From Kribbella amoyensis (lineage in GTDB: Bacteria > Actinomycetota > Actinomycetes > Propionibacteriales > Kribbellaceae): a stretch of DNA of 64,000 nucleotides. The DNA lies in assembly GCF_007828865.1 (NCBI RefSeq), contig NZ_VIVK01000001.1:1364001-1428000 (forward strand), given 5' to 3'. Positions 14,971 to 25,971 of this stretch are shown piece by piece. A program made the position numbers and the translations under genes. Below the pieces are notes generated by a model. The model did not search any database. It saw only the letters and a program-made list of their open reading frames with translations, and was not told the origin of the DNA. Position 1 is the stretch's first letter. Each line of letters starts with the position of its first letter.

Positions 14971-16401
14971 GTGGAGCCGGTGGAGCTTTCGGGGAGTGGG
15001 TTGACGCCTTTGGGCGCGGTGGCGCTCGGGCAGCGGCGGACGGCTGTGCGGTTGGGGGAGACCGCGCGGAAGCGGATGGCCGAGTCGGCGGTCGCGGTGG
15101 CCGAGATCGCGCAGCGGCAACCGGTGTACGGGCGGACGACCGGGGTCGGCGCGAACCGGGACGTGCTGACCGCGGATCCCGAGCACGGGGCGCGGTTGCT
15201 CGCTTCGCACTCGACGACCGGGACCACGGCGTACCCGGCCGACGTCGTCCGGCTCGGGCTGCTGATCCGGGTGAACCAGCTCGCCACCGGTGGATCCGGG
15301 CTCGCTCCCGAGGTCGCTGACGCGATCGTCGGCCTGCTCAACGAGGGGACGTTGCCCGAGCTCCATCGGGGCGGCGCGATCGGGACCGGGGACCTCGGGC
15401 CGCTCGCCGAACTCGGGCTCGCCCTCGGCGACGTCGTCGACGGGACCAGCGCGCTTCCGTTGCTGTCGAGCAACGCGCTCACCCTCGCCGAGTGCTGTCT
15501 CGCGTACGTCGAGGCCGCGACCCTCGTCGACGTCGTACCGCTGGTCGGCGCGCTCTCGCACGTCGCGCTGCGCGGCAACGCGGAGGTGTACGACGAGCGG
15601 GTCCACCAGGCGCGGCCGCAGCCTGGTCAGGTCCGGGTGGCGGAGCGGATGCGCGGGTTGCTCGACGGGTTGCCGCTGCGACCGGCGCGGGTGCAGGACC
15701 CGTTCGGGTTGCGCGCGTTCGCCCAGGTACTGGGGCCGGCCGTCGACCATGTCGATGCCCTCGGCAACACGCTGACCATCGACGTCAACGCGGCCGCGGA
15801 GAACCCGTTGGTCGCCGGCGACACCGTGCTGCACAACGGGAACTGGCACGCGATGCCGATCGCGCTCGCGCTGGACTCGCTCCGGTTGAGCCTGCACAGT
15901 GTGGCGACGCTGTCCACGTCCCGGGTGGCGAACCTGGTCGACCCGGACTTCAGCAGTCTCAGCCGGTTCCTTGCCAGCGGGGCGGAGGCGAGTTCGGGCG
16001 TGATGATGATCGAGTACGTCGCCCACGACGCGCTCGCCGCCGTACGGTCGACGGCGCAACCCGCGACCCTTGGTACGGCGACGTTGTCCCGTGGCGCCGA
16101 GCACCACGCGAGCTTCGCGCCGCAGGCCGCGGTGCTCACCACCCAGCTCCTGGACGCATTACGCGAGGTCCTCGCCTGCGAACTCGTGACCGCGGTGCGC
16201 GCGATCCGGCTCGCCGGTCTCGAGCCCGAGGATCTGGCCCCGTCGGCCGTCGGGCCGTGGCTCGCCGACGCGATCGCCGCCCTGCCCGACGACCTCGAGG
16301 ACCGGTCGTTGCGCGACGACCTGGAGATCGCCCGCGGTCTGCTCACGCAGTGGGGCGATCGCCAGGTCGAGCACCCGGCCGAAACAGCCGACCCGAGCTG
16401 A
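14971..16401 (+). CDS. Histidase/aromatic amino acid lyase-like protein with altered MIO triad
   Basis: A 476-aa member of the histidine/phenylalanine ammonia-lyase fold. Conserved parts include PVYGRTTGVG with Tyr53, HNGNWHAMP, a VQDPFGLRAF segment and AEHHASF. The MIO-forming Ala-Ser-Gly is replaced: GAIGTGDLGPLAE aligns so that the triad reads Gly138-Thr139-Gly140. The second catalytic tyrosine (QDxYSxR in HutH) is Phe245, and the usual NGT motif reads LLSSNAL. Start GTG 14971 is preferred; an in-frame GTG at 14947 is possible. It stands alone and its stop abuts the stop of a convergent gene. It may be a lyase with changed chemistry or a non-catalytic relative. Confidence 0.8.
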   Translation: MEPVELSGSGLTPLGAVALGQRRTAVRLGETARKRMAESAVAVAEIAQRQPVYGRTTGVGANRDVLTADPEHGARLLASHSTTGTTAYPADVVRLGLLIRVNQLATGGSGLAPEVADAIVGLLNEGTLPELHRGGAIGTGDLGPLAELGLALGDVVDGTSALPLLSSNALTLAECCLAYVEAATLVDVVPLVGALSHVALRGNAEVYDERVHQARPQPGQVRVAERMRGLLDGLPLRPARVQDPFGLRAFAQVLGPAVDHVDALGNTLTIDVNAAAENPLVAGDTVLHNGNWHAMPIALALDSLRLSLHSVATLSTSRVANLVDPDFSSLSRFLASGAEASSGVMMIEYVAHDALAAVRSTAQPATLGTATLSRGAEHHASFAPQAAVLTTQLLDALREVLACELVTAVRAIRLAGLEPEDLAPSAVGPWLADAIAALPDDLEDRSLRDDLEIARGLLTQWGDRQVEHPAETADPS

Positions 16402-17619
16402 TCAGTTGAGGGCGTGGAGGTCGAGGGCGGCGGCCATCGCCTTGAAGCCTTCGGCGTTCGGGTGCAGGTGGTCGCCGACGTCGTACGCGGGCAGCATCTT
16501 GCCCGGGTTCTGCGGATCCCGCACCGCCTTGTCGAAGTCGACCACACCGTCGTACTCACCGGACGTCCGGATCCACTGGTTCAGCGCCTGCCGGTCCGCC
16601 TCACCCTCGGGCGTGTAGTACCCGGCGCCCTCGAACGGCGTGAGGGTCGCGCCGATCACCTTGAGCCCGGCCTGGTGCGCCCGCGCGATGAACTGCCGGT
16701 GGACGGCGATCAGGTCCGCCGGGTCGGTCGCGCCGCGGCTGTTGCCGATGTCGTTGATGCCTTCCAGCAGCACGACGGTCCGGGCGCCGGCCTGGCCGAC
16801 GACGTCCCGGTCGAAGCGGGACAGCGCCGAGTCGCCCGCGGTACCGGCGTCGTTGAGCAGCCGGTTCCCGCTGATGCCCGCGTTCAGGACGCCGAGTTCG
16901 CGCGACGGCGGTTCGGCCAGCAGCCGATCGGCGAGCTGGTCGGGGTAGCGCAGGTTCTTGTCGACCGGCGACACCACGCCGTCGGTGATCGAGTCGCCGA
17001 ACAGCACGACCGAGCCGCGGACCCGGCTCTTCACGTCGACGCCCTCGATGATGTACCGCGCCGCCCCCGGCAGCGTCTGGTACTGCGACCCGTCGCCGCC
17101 GGTCTGGTCGCCGGTGGCGGAGAAGCTGGTCGCGTACCCGGCCGGGTGCTGGGTCAGCGGGCCGGTCGGGCCCGGGAAGTACGTGCTGATCACCAGGTCG
17201 GTGTCGTCGGGCAGCGTCGTCCGGACCGGGTCGGACACCCATTCGGCGCCGACCGGGATGGTGACGGACGCACGGCCGTCGAACGTCACAGGGGCCAGCT
17301 TGGCCGGGTCGACGGTCGGCGTCCCGGTGAGGTTGTCGGCGCGCGGGCTGACGGTGACCTTGCCGACGACGAGCGGGGTACTGCCGTAGACGTTGGACAG
17401 CCGGAGCCGGAGTTCGGGACCGCCCACCGAGACGTGGGCGACCTGGCGCAGGGTGGTGTCGGTGACGCCGGTCGCGGACAGCCCGGAGGTACCGGGTGGG
17501 GTGACCGCGACGGCCCAGGTACCGACCCAGTCGGCGGGTGGGGCGGCGGTGGCCGGGACGGCCTGGGTGACGGGGAGGGCGAGAAGCGCGAGCGTGGCGA
17601 CAACGCGGAACGGTCGCAT
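16402..17619 (-). CDS. Secreted GDSL/SGNH hydrolase (first of two)
   Basis: A 405-aa secreted SGNH-fold esterase. ATG 17619 follows GAAGGTGG and gives a Sec signal (MRPFRVVATLALLALPVTQA). Residues about 35-190 form an N-terminal beta-rich domain; block I VVLFGDSITDG with catalytic Ser is near residue 220, then GISGNRLL, EGINDI and the catalytic Asp/His block GDHLHPNAEG. Likely substrate is an acetylated polysaccharide or other ester. It is a clear paralogue of the next gene upstream (17729-18967) and converges with the lyase-like gene with no spacing. Confidence 0.9.
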   Translation of the reverse strand: MRPFRVVATLALLALPVTQAVPATAAPPADWVGTWAVAVTPPGTSGLSATGVTDTTLRQVAHVSVGGPELRLRLSNVYGSTPLVVGKVTVSPRADNLTGTPTVDPAKLAPVTFDGRASVTIPVGAEWVSDPVRTTLPDDTDLVISTYFPGPTGPLTQHPAGYATSFSATGDQTGGDGSQYQTLPGAARYIIEGVDVKSRVRGSVVLFGDSITDGVVSPVDKNLRYPDQLADRLLAEPPSRELGVLNAGISGNRLLNDAGTAGDSALSRFDRDVVGQAGARTVVLLEGINDIGNSRGATDPADLIAVHRQFIARAHQAGLKVIGATLTPFEGAGYYTPEGEADRQALNQWIRTSGEYDGVVDFDKAVRDPQNPGKMLPAYDVGDHLHPNAEGFKAMAAALDLHALN

Positions 17620-17728
17620 GGAACCACCTTCGTCTGGACGGATACGGAGTGGTACCCCGATTCCACGGACCGTGACGAAGGATCGCAACCCCGCGCTCGG
17701 TGAACGGTCGGTCTGCTGCGACGACCGG

Positions 17729-18967
17729 TCAGCTGGTGAGCATCAGCAGGTCGACGGCGCGGGCCATCGCGGTGAACCCCTTGGCGTTCGGATGCAGGTG
17801 GTCGCCGCTGTCGTAGGCCGGCAGCAACCGCAACGGCTGCTTCGGATCCCGGACCGCGTGCTCGAAGTCCACGTACCCGTCGTACTCGCCGGACGTCCGG
17901 ATCCACTGGTTCAGCGCCTGCCGGGCGATCTCGCCGCCGACCGTGTAGTGCTCGGTCGCCCAGTACGGCGTCAGGGTCGCGCCGTACGCCTTCAGCCCGG
18001 CCGCGTGCGCCTTGGCGATCATCACCTTGTGCGCGTTGATCAGCTGGGTCGCCGAGATGCCGCCCCGGGTCGCCCGGATGTCGTTGATGCCTTCCAGCAC
18101 CAGCACGCTCTTCACCCCGGGCCGCCGGATCACGTCCCGTTCGAACCGCGCGATCGCGGCCTCGCCGGAGACGCCGCCGTTGGCCAGCAGCCGGTTCCCG
18201 CCGATCCCCGCGTTGACCGCTCCGTACCGGCGCAGCGCGAGCAGGTCGGCGAGCTGGTCCGGGTACCGCAGGTTGCCGTTGATCGGTGACGAGGCGCCGT
18301 CGGTGATCGAGTCGCCGAACAGCACCACCGAGCCCCGCGCGTCGGACCGGACGTCCACCCCGTCGACGACGAACCGCGCCATCCCCGGGATCCGCCGGTA
18401 CGCCGCACCACCCGCGCCGGTCTGGTTCCCCGGCGCGGCGAACGCGGTCGCGTACCCGGCCGGGTGCTGCGTCAACGGGCCGGTCGAGCCCGGGAAGTAC
18501 GTGCTGATCACCAGGTCGCTGTCGTCGGGCGCCTCGACGTCGATCGGGTCGGACACGGCCTCGCGACCGACCGGGATCGTCACCGCGGCACTCCCGCGGA
18601 AGGTGACCGGGATGAGCCGGAGCAGCTCGACGTTCGGCGTCCCGGCGGCCGAGCTCTTGCGCGGCGCGACCGTGGCTCGGCCGACCACGAGCGGGCGCTT
18701 GCCGAACCGGTTGGACAGCCGGATCCGCAGCGTGCTGCCGCCGACGGACAGGTGCGCGACCTGCCGGATCGTCTGGTTGCGGACGCCCTTCGCGGCCGGG
18801 CCCGCGGGACCCGCCTCGGTCATCGCGGCACCCCAGCTCGCCACCCAGTCGCCGGACGACGCAACCTGGGCGGGCATTTCCGGGGCGCTGGTGGTCCCCG
18901 GGAGGGAGGAGGCGATCACCGCGACCGCGGTGACAAGCGACTGCAACCAGCTCTCAGCGAGCATCAC
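17729..18967 (-). CDS. Secreted GDSL/SGNH hydrolase (second of two)
   Basis: A 412-aa paralogue of the neighbouring hydrolase, with the same order of blocks: VVLFGDSITDG, GIGGNRLL, EGINDI and GDHLHPNAKG. GTG 18967 is directly followed by ATG 18964; either may start, with AGGAGG some 13 bases upstream. A hydrophobic N-terminus (LVTAVAVIASSLPGTTSAPE) suggests export. The shared C-terminal segment RQALNQWIRTSGEYDG is almost identical in both, showing a tandem duplication. A 109-bp gap separates the two. Confidence 0.9.
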   Translation of the reverse strand: MMLAESWLQSLVTAVAVIASSLPGTTSAPEMPAQVASSGDWVASWGAAMTEAGPAGPAAKGVRNQTIRQVAHLSVGGSTLRIRLSNRFGKRPLVVGRATVAPRKSSAAGTPNVELLRLIPVTFRGSAAVTIPVGREAVSDPIDVEAPDDSDLVISTYFPGSTGPLTQHPAGYATAFAAPGNQTGAGGAAYRRIPGMARFVVDGVDVRSDARGSVVLFGDSITDGASSPINGNLRYPDQLADLLALRRYGAVNAGIGGNRLLANGGVSGEAAIARFERDVIRRPGVKSVLVLEGINDIRATRGGISATQLINAHKVMIAKAHAAGLKAYGATLTPYWATEHYTVGGEIARQALNQWIRTSGEYDGYVDFEHAVRDPKQPLRLLPAYDSGDHLHPNAKGFTAMARAVDLLMLTS

Positions 18968-19031
18968 GGGTTGTCGGCCACCTCCTCACCCGGGGCATTC
19001 TTCCACAGGGTGAAGGGCAGAAACCCCGGTC

Positions 19032-19874
19032 TTACAGGCGGCCCCAGGCCTTGAGCTTGGTGAGGGCTGCGACGGTCACGGCGCCGCGGTACTCGAGGGT
19101 CGCGGCCTGGCCCGGGGGCTCCCAGGTGAGCGCCCAGCCGCCGTCGGGCTGCTGGTCCGCGAGCAGCCGGTCGAGGTGGGCCTGAAGCTGCGCGTCGTCG
19201 AAGAGCTGCCGCCAGAAGCTGTCCGGCGTCGGCGCGAACTGCAGCGGCGTCACACCGTACGACGGGTCCGCCGCGTCGGCGCGGTAGTGGCTCAGCTTGG
19301 GCAGCCAGTCCCGGACCCGGTCGATGTCGACGTCCGGCTCGTGTTCGAGGAACTCCATCGACTCGTGCATCGCGTGCGCGTCCTCGGGAAACCCCTCGGC
19401 CAGTTGCGCCCGGCACCATTGCGCGGCCCGGTCCCGCCACGGGTGCTCGACGCCGAGCGTGTGCAGCCGCCCGACGAGCCCGGCCGTCGGGTTGAGGCCC
19501 GGCTGGTACGCCCAGGCAGCCCAGTGATCGGCGTGCGGGTACCCCTCGATCGCCGCGGTCCCCAGCGACACGGCACCCTCCGGCGTCGCCACCGAGGCGA
19601 GCCAGTCGCAGGCTCCGCGGACCAGTTCGTCGTCCCGGGCGCCGGCCGCGATCAGGACGTTGAACGCGGTCTCCACGTCGAGCCCCTGGCTGTCCGGGAC
19701 CCGCTTGTCCGGTTCCAGACCGTGCCCGAAGCCCCCGTCGGCGTTGCGGTACCCCCGCAACGCGTCCACCACCCCGATCGGGTCAGCGCCCTCGAAGACG
19801 GTCGCGAACAACCGCCGCTCCACCAGCCGGCCTTCCCGCCGGACGAACTCACGCGCTGCTTCGAAGATGTCCAT
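19032..19874 (-). CDS. Alpha/alpha-toroid (terpenoid cyclase-like) protein of unknown function
   Basis: A 280-aa protein without signal peptide. It has repeated helical hairpins with QW-like turns, NADGGFGHGLEPDKRVPDSQ near residue 45 and QQPDGGWALTWEPPG near residue 245, as in the squalene-cyclase/prenyltransferase superfamily. The DxDD motif of class-II cyclases is absent, so true cyclase activity is unlikely. Similar stand-alone proteins are common in actinobacteria and often called prenyltransferase-like. No operon partner is evident; kdpE ends 107 bp upstream on the same strand. Confidence 0.7.
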   Translation of the reverse strand: MDIFEAAREFVRREGRLVERRLFATVFEGADPIGVVDALRGYRNADGGFGHGLEPDKRVPDSQGLDVETAFNVLIAAGARDDELVRGACDWLASVATPEGAVSLGTAAIEGYPHADHWAAWAYQPGLNPTAGLVGRLHTLGVEHPWRDRAAQWCRAQLAEGFPEDAHAMHESMEFLEHEPDVDIDRVRDWLPKLSHYRADAADPSYGVTPLQFAPTPDSFWRQLFDDAQLQAHLDRLLADQQPDGGWALTWEPPGQAATLEYRGAVTVAALTKLKAWGRL

Positions 19875-19981
19875 GGACCTACCTTGGCGCAGATCCGCTC
19901 ACCGGGTCTTGAACGAATCGGACACTCGGCCCGCGCTGGTTCACCGGCCGGATCCCATGCACCGGATCGTTGCCCTCGGCA

Positions 19982-20659
19982 TCACGGCTCGAAGCGGTAG
20001 CCCATTCCCGGTTCGGTGAGCAGGTGCTTCGGGCGGGCCGGGTCGGCCTCGAGCTTGCGGCGGAGCTGGCCCATGTAGAAGCGCAGGTTCCCGCCCGCGT
20101 TCTCGTACCCGGGCCCCCACACCTCGGTCAGCAGCTGGCGCTGGGCCATCAGCTTGCCCGGGTGCCGGACCAGGACCTCCAGCAGGTGCCACTCGGTCGG
20201 GGTGAGCCGGATGTCCTCGCCACCGGCCGCGGTGACCCGCTTGGCGGACAGGTCCACCTGGATGTCGCCGACCTGGACCACCGGCTCGTCCTGGGCCAGG
20301 TTGCTGCGGCGCAGGACGGCCCGCATCCGGGCGAGTAGCTCGTCGATACCGAACGGCTTGGTGACGTAGTCGTCGGCACCCGCGTCGAGCGCCTCCACCT
20401 TGTCCGTACTGTCGATCCGCCCGGACAGCACCAGGATCGGCGCCTCGGTCCAGCCGCGCAGCCCGCGGATCACTTCGACGCCGTCGAAGTCCGGCAGCCC
20501 GAGGTCGAGGATGACCAGGTCCGGCGGATACTGCGCGGCCACCTTGAGCGCCGCCGCCCCGGTCGCGGCCACGTGCACCTCGTACCGGCGGGCGCGGAGG
20601 TTGATCTGCAGCGCGCGGACGATCTGTGGTTCGTCGTCGACCACCAGCACTCTGGTCAT
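19982..20659 (-). CDS. kdpE: Two-component response regulator KdpE
   Basis: A 225-aa OmpR-family regulator. The receiver domain has Asp9/Asp10, phospho-acceptor Asp52 in ILDLGLPDFDG, and Lys in DDYVTKPF; the C-terminal winged helix has LTPTEWHLLEVLVRHPGKL and GNLRFYMGQLRRKLE. Its ATG overlaps the kdpD stop by four bases. As the last gene of the kdp operon it should activate kdp transcription when phosphorylated by KdpD. Phased repeats ahead of the operon (27870-27918) are a likely target. Confidence 0.96.
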   Translation of the reverse strand: MTRVLVVDDEPQIVRALQINLRARRYEVHVAATGAAALKVAAQYPPDLVILDLGLPDFDGVEVIRGLRGWTEAPILVLSGRIDSTDKVEALDAGADDYVTKPFGIDELLARMRAVLRRSNLAQDEPVVQVGDIQVDLSAKRVTAAGGEDIRLTPTEWHLLEVLVRHPGKLMAQRQLLTEVWGPGYENAGGNLRFYMGQLRRKLEADPARPKHLLTEPGMGYRFEP

Positions 20660-23241
20660 CGGTCCTCTCCCCGTTCGAGCCGGCCCGGTACCGGCGCGTC
20701 CGCCGGCCTCATTGTTGCTGACGGCATCGACACCACCATGGTCAGGCCCCCGCCGGGCGTGTCCTCGGGCTGGACGGCGCCGCCCATCGCCTCGGTCAGG
20801 CCCCGGGCCAGCGCCAGCCCCAGCCCGACCCCGGTCGTGTTGTCGGTGTCACCGAGCCGCTGGAACGGGGCGAACACCTTGGTCCGGTCGGCCGCCGGGA
20901 TCCCGGGGCCACGGTCGATCACCCGGATCTCCACCACGTCGCCGAGCGCGCTGCCGGTGAGCAACGGCGGCGCGTCGGCCGGTGAGTGCCGGAGCGCGTT
21001 GGCCAGCAGGTTCGCGAGGACCCGTTCGAGCAGGGCGGGGTCGGCCTCGACCATCGGCAGGGTGTGCGGGACGTCGACCCGGATCTCGTCGGCCGGCTCC
21101 CCGAGTTCGGCCAGCACCACCGGCAGTACCTCGTCGAGCGCCATCGGCCGCGGGAAGACCGGGAGGACCCCGGCCTGGAGGCGGCTCAGGTCGAGCAGGT
21201 TGTCGACCAGCCGGGTCAGCCGGTCCAGCGACTCATCGGCCGTTTCGAGCAGTTCTTCCCGCTCCGACGGGGTCCAGTCCACGTCGGAACTGCGCAGGCT
21301 GGTGACCGACGCCTTCGCGGACGCCAACGGGGAGCGGAGATCGTGGCCGACCGCCCGCAGCAGCGCGGTCCGCAGCTTGTCGGCCTCGGCGAGCGGCTTG
21401 GCCTCGGCGGCCGCTTCGCTGAGCCGGGTCCGGTCGACGAGCGCCGCGGCGTGCGCGGCGAAGGCGCCGACCAGCCGGCGTTCGTCGGCTTCGAGCGGTC
21501 GGCCCTGCAGGACCAGGACCAGGTCCTCCCGGCCGGGGATTTCGGCGTCACCGTCTTCCGGCCGGCGGCAGGTCGGCGTCCCGGCCGAGGCGAGCGGCTG
21601 CCACGTCTCGGTGAGCTCGTCGGTGTCCACCCGCTCCATCAGGCAGGCCGAGGTCATCCCGAACGCCTCGCGGACCCGTTCGAGCAGGGCTGGCAACGCC
21701 GTCTCCCCGCGCAGGACGTTGCCCGCCAATGTCGCCAGCGTCTCGGACTCCGCCGCCGACCGGGCGGCCTGCCGGGTCCGCCGGGCCGCCCGGTCCACCA
21801 CCGACGAGACCAGCGCGGCCACCAGGACGAAGATGCCCAGCGCCAGCGCGTTGTTCGGCTCGGTGATCGTGAACGACTTGGTCGGCGGGGTGAAGAACCA
21901 GTTCAGCACGATCGTCCCGGCCACCGCCATCAGCAGGGCGGGCCACAGTCCGCCGACGAGCGAGACCACCACGACCGCGAACAGGAAGGCCAGCACGTTG
22001 CTGGTCAGGTTGAGCGTGTCACCGCCGAACCCGAGCAGTACGGCGAGCAAGGGCGGCAGCAGGATCGCCAGGACGAACCCGTACACCAGGCGCCGCCGCG
22101 ACAACGCCCCCTGGACGCTCGGCAACCGGCCGCGGCCCATCTCCGAGTGCGTGACGATGTGGACGTCGATGTCCCCCGAGTCCCGGATCGAGGTCAACCC
22201 GATCCCCGGCCCGGTGAGCAACGTGGACAGCCAGCGCCGGCGGCTCGCACCGATGACCAGCTGGGTCGCGTTCTCGGCCCGGGCGAACGAGAGCAGCGAG
22301 GCCGAGACGTCGTCGCCGACCACCTGGTGGTACGTCCCGCCCAGGCTCTCCACCAGCTGCCGCTGCTGGGCCAGCCGGGACGGGTCGGCCCCGGTCAGCC
22401 CGTCGGACCGGGTGACGTGCACAGCGAGCAGGTCCCCACCCGCCGAGCGGGCCGCGATCCGGGCGGCGCGGCGGATCAGGGTCTCCCCCTCCGGTCCGCC
22501 GGTGAGCGCGACGACGACCCGCTCGCGGGCCTCCCAGGTGGAGTCGATGCCGTGCTGTTCGCGGTACGCCTGCAGTCCGGCGTCGACCCGGTCGGCCAGC
22601 CAGAGCAGGGCGAGCTCGCGCAACGCGGACAGGTTGCCGACCCGGAAGTAGTTGCCCAGGGCAGCGTCCACCTTGTCGGCCGCGTAGACGTTGCCGTGCG
22701 CCATCCGCCGGCGCAGCGCCTCCGGGGTCATGTCGACCAGCTCGATCTGGTCGGCGGCCCGGACCACCCGGTCCGGGACCGTCTCCCGCTGCGGCACGCC
22801 GGTGATCTTCTCGACCACGTCGTTGATCGACTCCAGGTGCTGGATGTTCACCGTCGAGATGACGTCGATCCCGGCGCCGAGCAGCTCGTCCACGTCCTGC
22901 CAGCGCTTCGCGTTCCGGCTGCCCGGAACGTTGCTGTGGGCAAGCTCGTCGACGAGGACCACGTCCGGCCGGCGGGCCAGTACGGCCGGGACGTCCAGCT
23001 CGGTGAAGCTGGCGCCGCGGTGGTCGATGATCCGCCGCGGCACCACCTCGAGTCCTTCGAGCATCGCGGCCGTCTGGGCCCGGTCGTGGGTCTCCACGAA
23101 CCCGGCCACCACGTCCGTGCCGCGGTCACGCCGGCGGTGTGCCTCACCCAGCATCTTGTAGGTCTTGCCCACACCGGGTGCGGCACCGAGGTAGATCCGC
23201 AGGTGCCCCCTCGCCTGCCCGCCGGCTGTCACAGCTCCCAT
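20656..23241 (-). CDS. kdpD: Osmosensitive K+ channel histidine kinase KdpD
   Basis: An 861-aa membrane kinase with the full KdpD plan. The N-terminal KdpD domain has Walker A GAAPGVGKTY at residues 19-28; a UspA-like domain follows at about 245-370. Four hydrophobic spans lie at about 385-490 (for example LPPLLAVLLGFGG and LGIFVLVAALVSSVV), then a GAF-like region. The HisKA box VGHDLRSPLASAKAS has the phospho-His near residue 632, and the ATPase domain has NALRHSP and GVGLGLALARGL. It senses potassium/turgor and phosphorylates KdpE. It starts four bases after kdpC. Confidence 0.96.
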   Translation of the reverse strand: MGAVTAGGQARGHLRIYLGAAPGVGKTYKMLGEAHRRRDRGTDVVAGFVETHDRAQTAAMLEGLEVVPRRIIDHRGASFTELDVPAVLARRPDVVLVDELAHSNVPGSRNAKRWQDVDELLGAGIDVISTVNIQHLESINDVVEKITGVPQRETVPDRVVRAADQIELVDMTPEALRRRMAHGNVYAADKVDAALGNYFRVGNLSALRELALLWLADRVDAGLQAYREQHGIDSTWEARERVVVALTGGPEGETLIRRAARIAARSAGGDLLAVHVTRSDGLTGADPSRLAQQRQLVESLGGTYHQVVGDDVSASLLSFARAENATQLVIGASRRRWLSTLLTGPGIGLTSIRDSGDIDVHIVTHSEMGRGRLPSVQGALSRRRLVYGFVLAILLPPLLAVLLGFGGDTLNLTSNVLAFLFAVVVVSLVGGLWPALLMAVAGTIVLNWFFTPPTKSFTITEPNNALALGIFVLVAALVSSVVDRAARRTRQAARSAAESETLATLAGNVLRGETALPALLERVREAFGMTSACLMERVDTDELTETWQPLASAGTPTCRRPEDGDAEIPGREDLVLVLQGRPLEADERRLVGAFAAHAAALVDRTRLSEAAAEAKPLAEADKLRTALLRAVGHDLRSPLASAKASVTSLRSSDVDWTPSEREELLETADESLDRLTRLVDNLLDLSRLQAGVLPVFPRPMALDEVLPVVLAELGEPADEIRVDVPHTLPMVEADPALLERVLANLLANALRHSPADAPPLLTGSALGDVVEIRVIDRGPGIPAADRTKVFAPFQRLGDTDNTTGVGLGLALARGLTEAMGGAVQPEDTPGGGLTMVVSMPSATMRPADAPVPGRLERGEDR

Positions 23242-23245
23242 AGTG

Positions 23246-23872
23246 TCAGTTCAGCTCCGCCAAGGCCTGGTTCAGCGTGACCACGTTGACCCGCGGCTCG
23301 CCGAGGAAGCCGAGCGAGCGGCCCTTGGTGTTCTGCTCGACCAGCTGCTTGACCTGGTCGACGCCGATCCCGCGCTCCCGGGCGACCCGGTTGACCTGCA
23401 GCGCGGCGTACTCGGGACTGATGTCGGGGTCGAGGCCGCTGCCACTAGCGGTCACCGCGTCCGGCAGAACCTGTGACGGGTCCACGCCCTCCAGCTTCGC
23501 CACCTCGGCCCGGCGCTGCGCGACGAGGTCCTTCAACTCGGCGTTGTTCGGTCCGTACTGCGAGGCCGCGCTGCCGGCTCCGTCGTAGTTCACGGCCGAC
23601 GGGCGGGTCTGGAACCACCGCGGGTCCGGCTCGGTGATCGCGTTCCCGTCGGCGTCCACCTTGCCGGTGTCGCGGGTGTAGGCCTGGCCGATCAAGGACG
23701 AGCCGACGTCCTTGCCGTCGACCTGGACGATCGACCCGTTCGCGTTCTTGGGGAACAGCGCCTGCGCCGCCCCGGTCATCGCCAGCGGGTACAACACCCC
23801 GAGCAGTACGGTCAGCACGAGCACCGCGCGGACCCCGACACCCAACTGGGCGAGCATTCCTCTTCTGGTCAT
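23246..23872 (-). CDS. kdpC: K+-transporting ATPase subunit KdpC
   Basis: A 208-aa KdpC with one N-terminal transmembrane helix (VRAVLVLTVLLGVLYPLAMT) and an extracytoplasmic domain carrying SLIGQAYTRD, FQTRPSAVNYDGAGSAASQY and ASGSGLDPDISPEYA. ATG 23872 is preceded by GGAAG eight bases away. KdpC stabilises the Kdp complex and helps nucleotide binding by KdpB. It lies 14 bp after kdpB. Confidence 0.96.
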   Translation of the reverse strand: MTRRGMLAQLGVGVRAVLVLTVLLGVLYPLAMTGAAQALFPKNANGSIVQVDGKDVGSSLIGQAYTRDTGKVDADGNAITEPDPRWFQTRPSAVNYDGAGSAASQYGPNNAELKDLVAQRRAEVAKLEGVDPSQVLPDAVTASGSGLDPDISPEYAALQVNRVARERGIGVDQVKQLVEQNTKGRSLGFLGEPRVNVVTLNQALAELN

Positions 23873-23886
23873 CTCCGGTACTTCCT

Positions 23887-25967
<2,081 letters not shown>

Positions 25968-25971
<4 letters not shown>

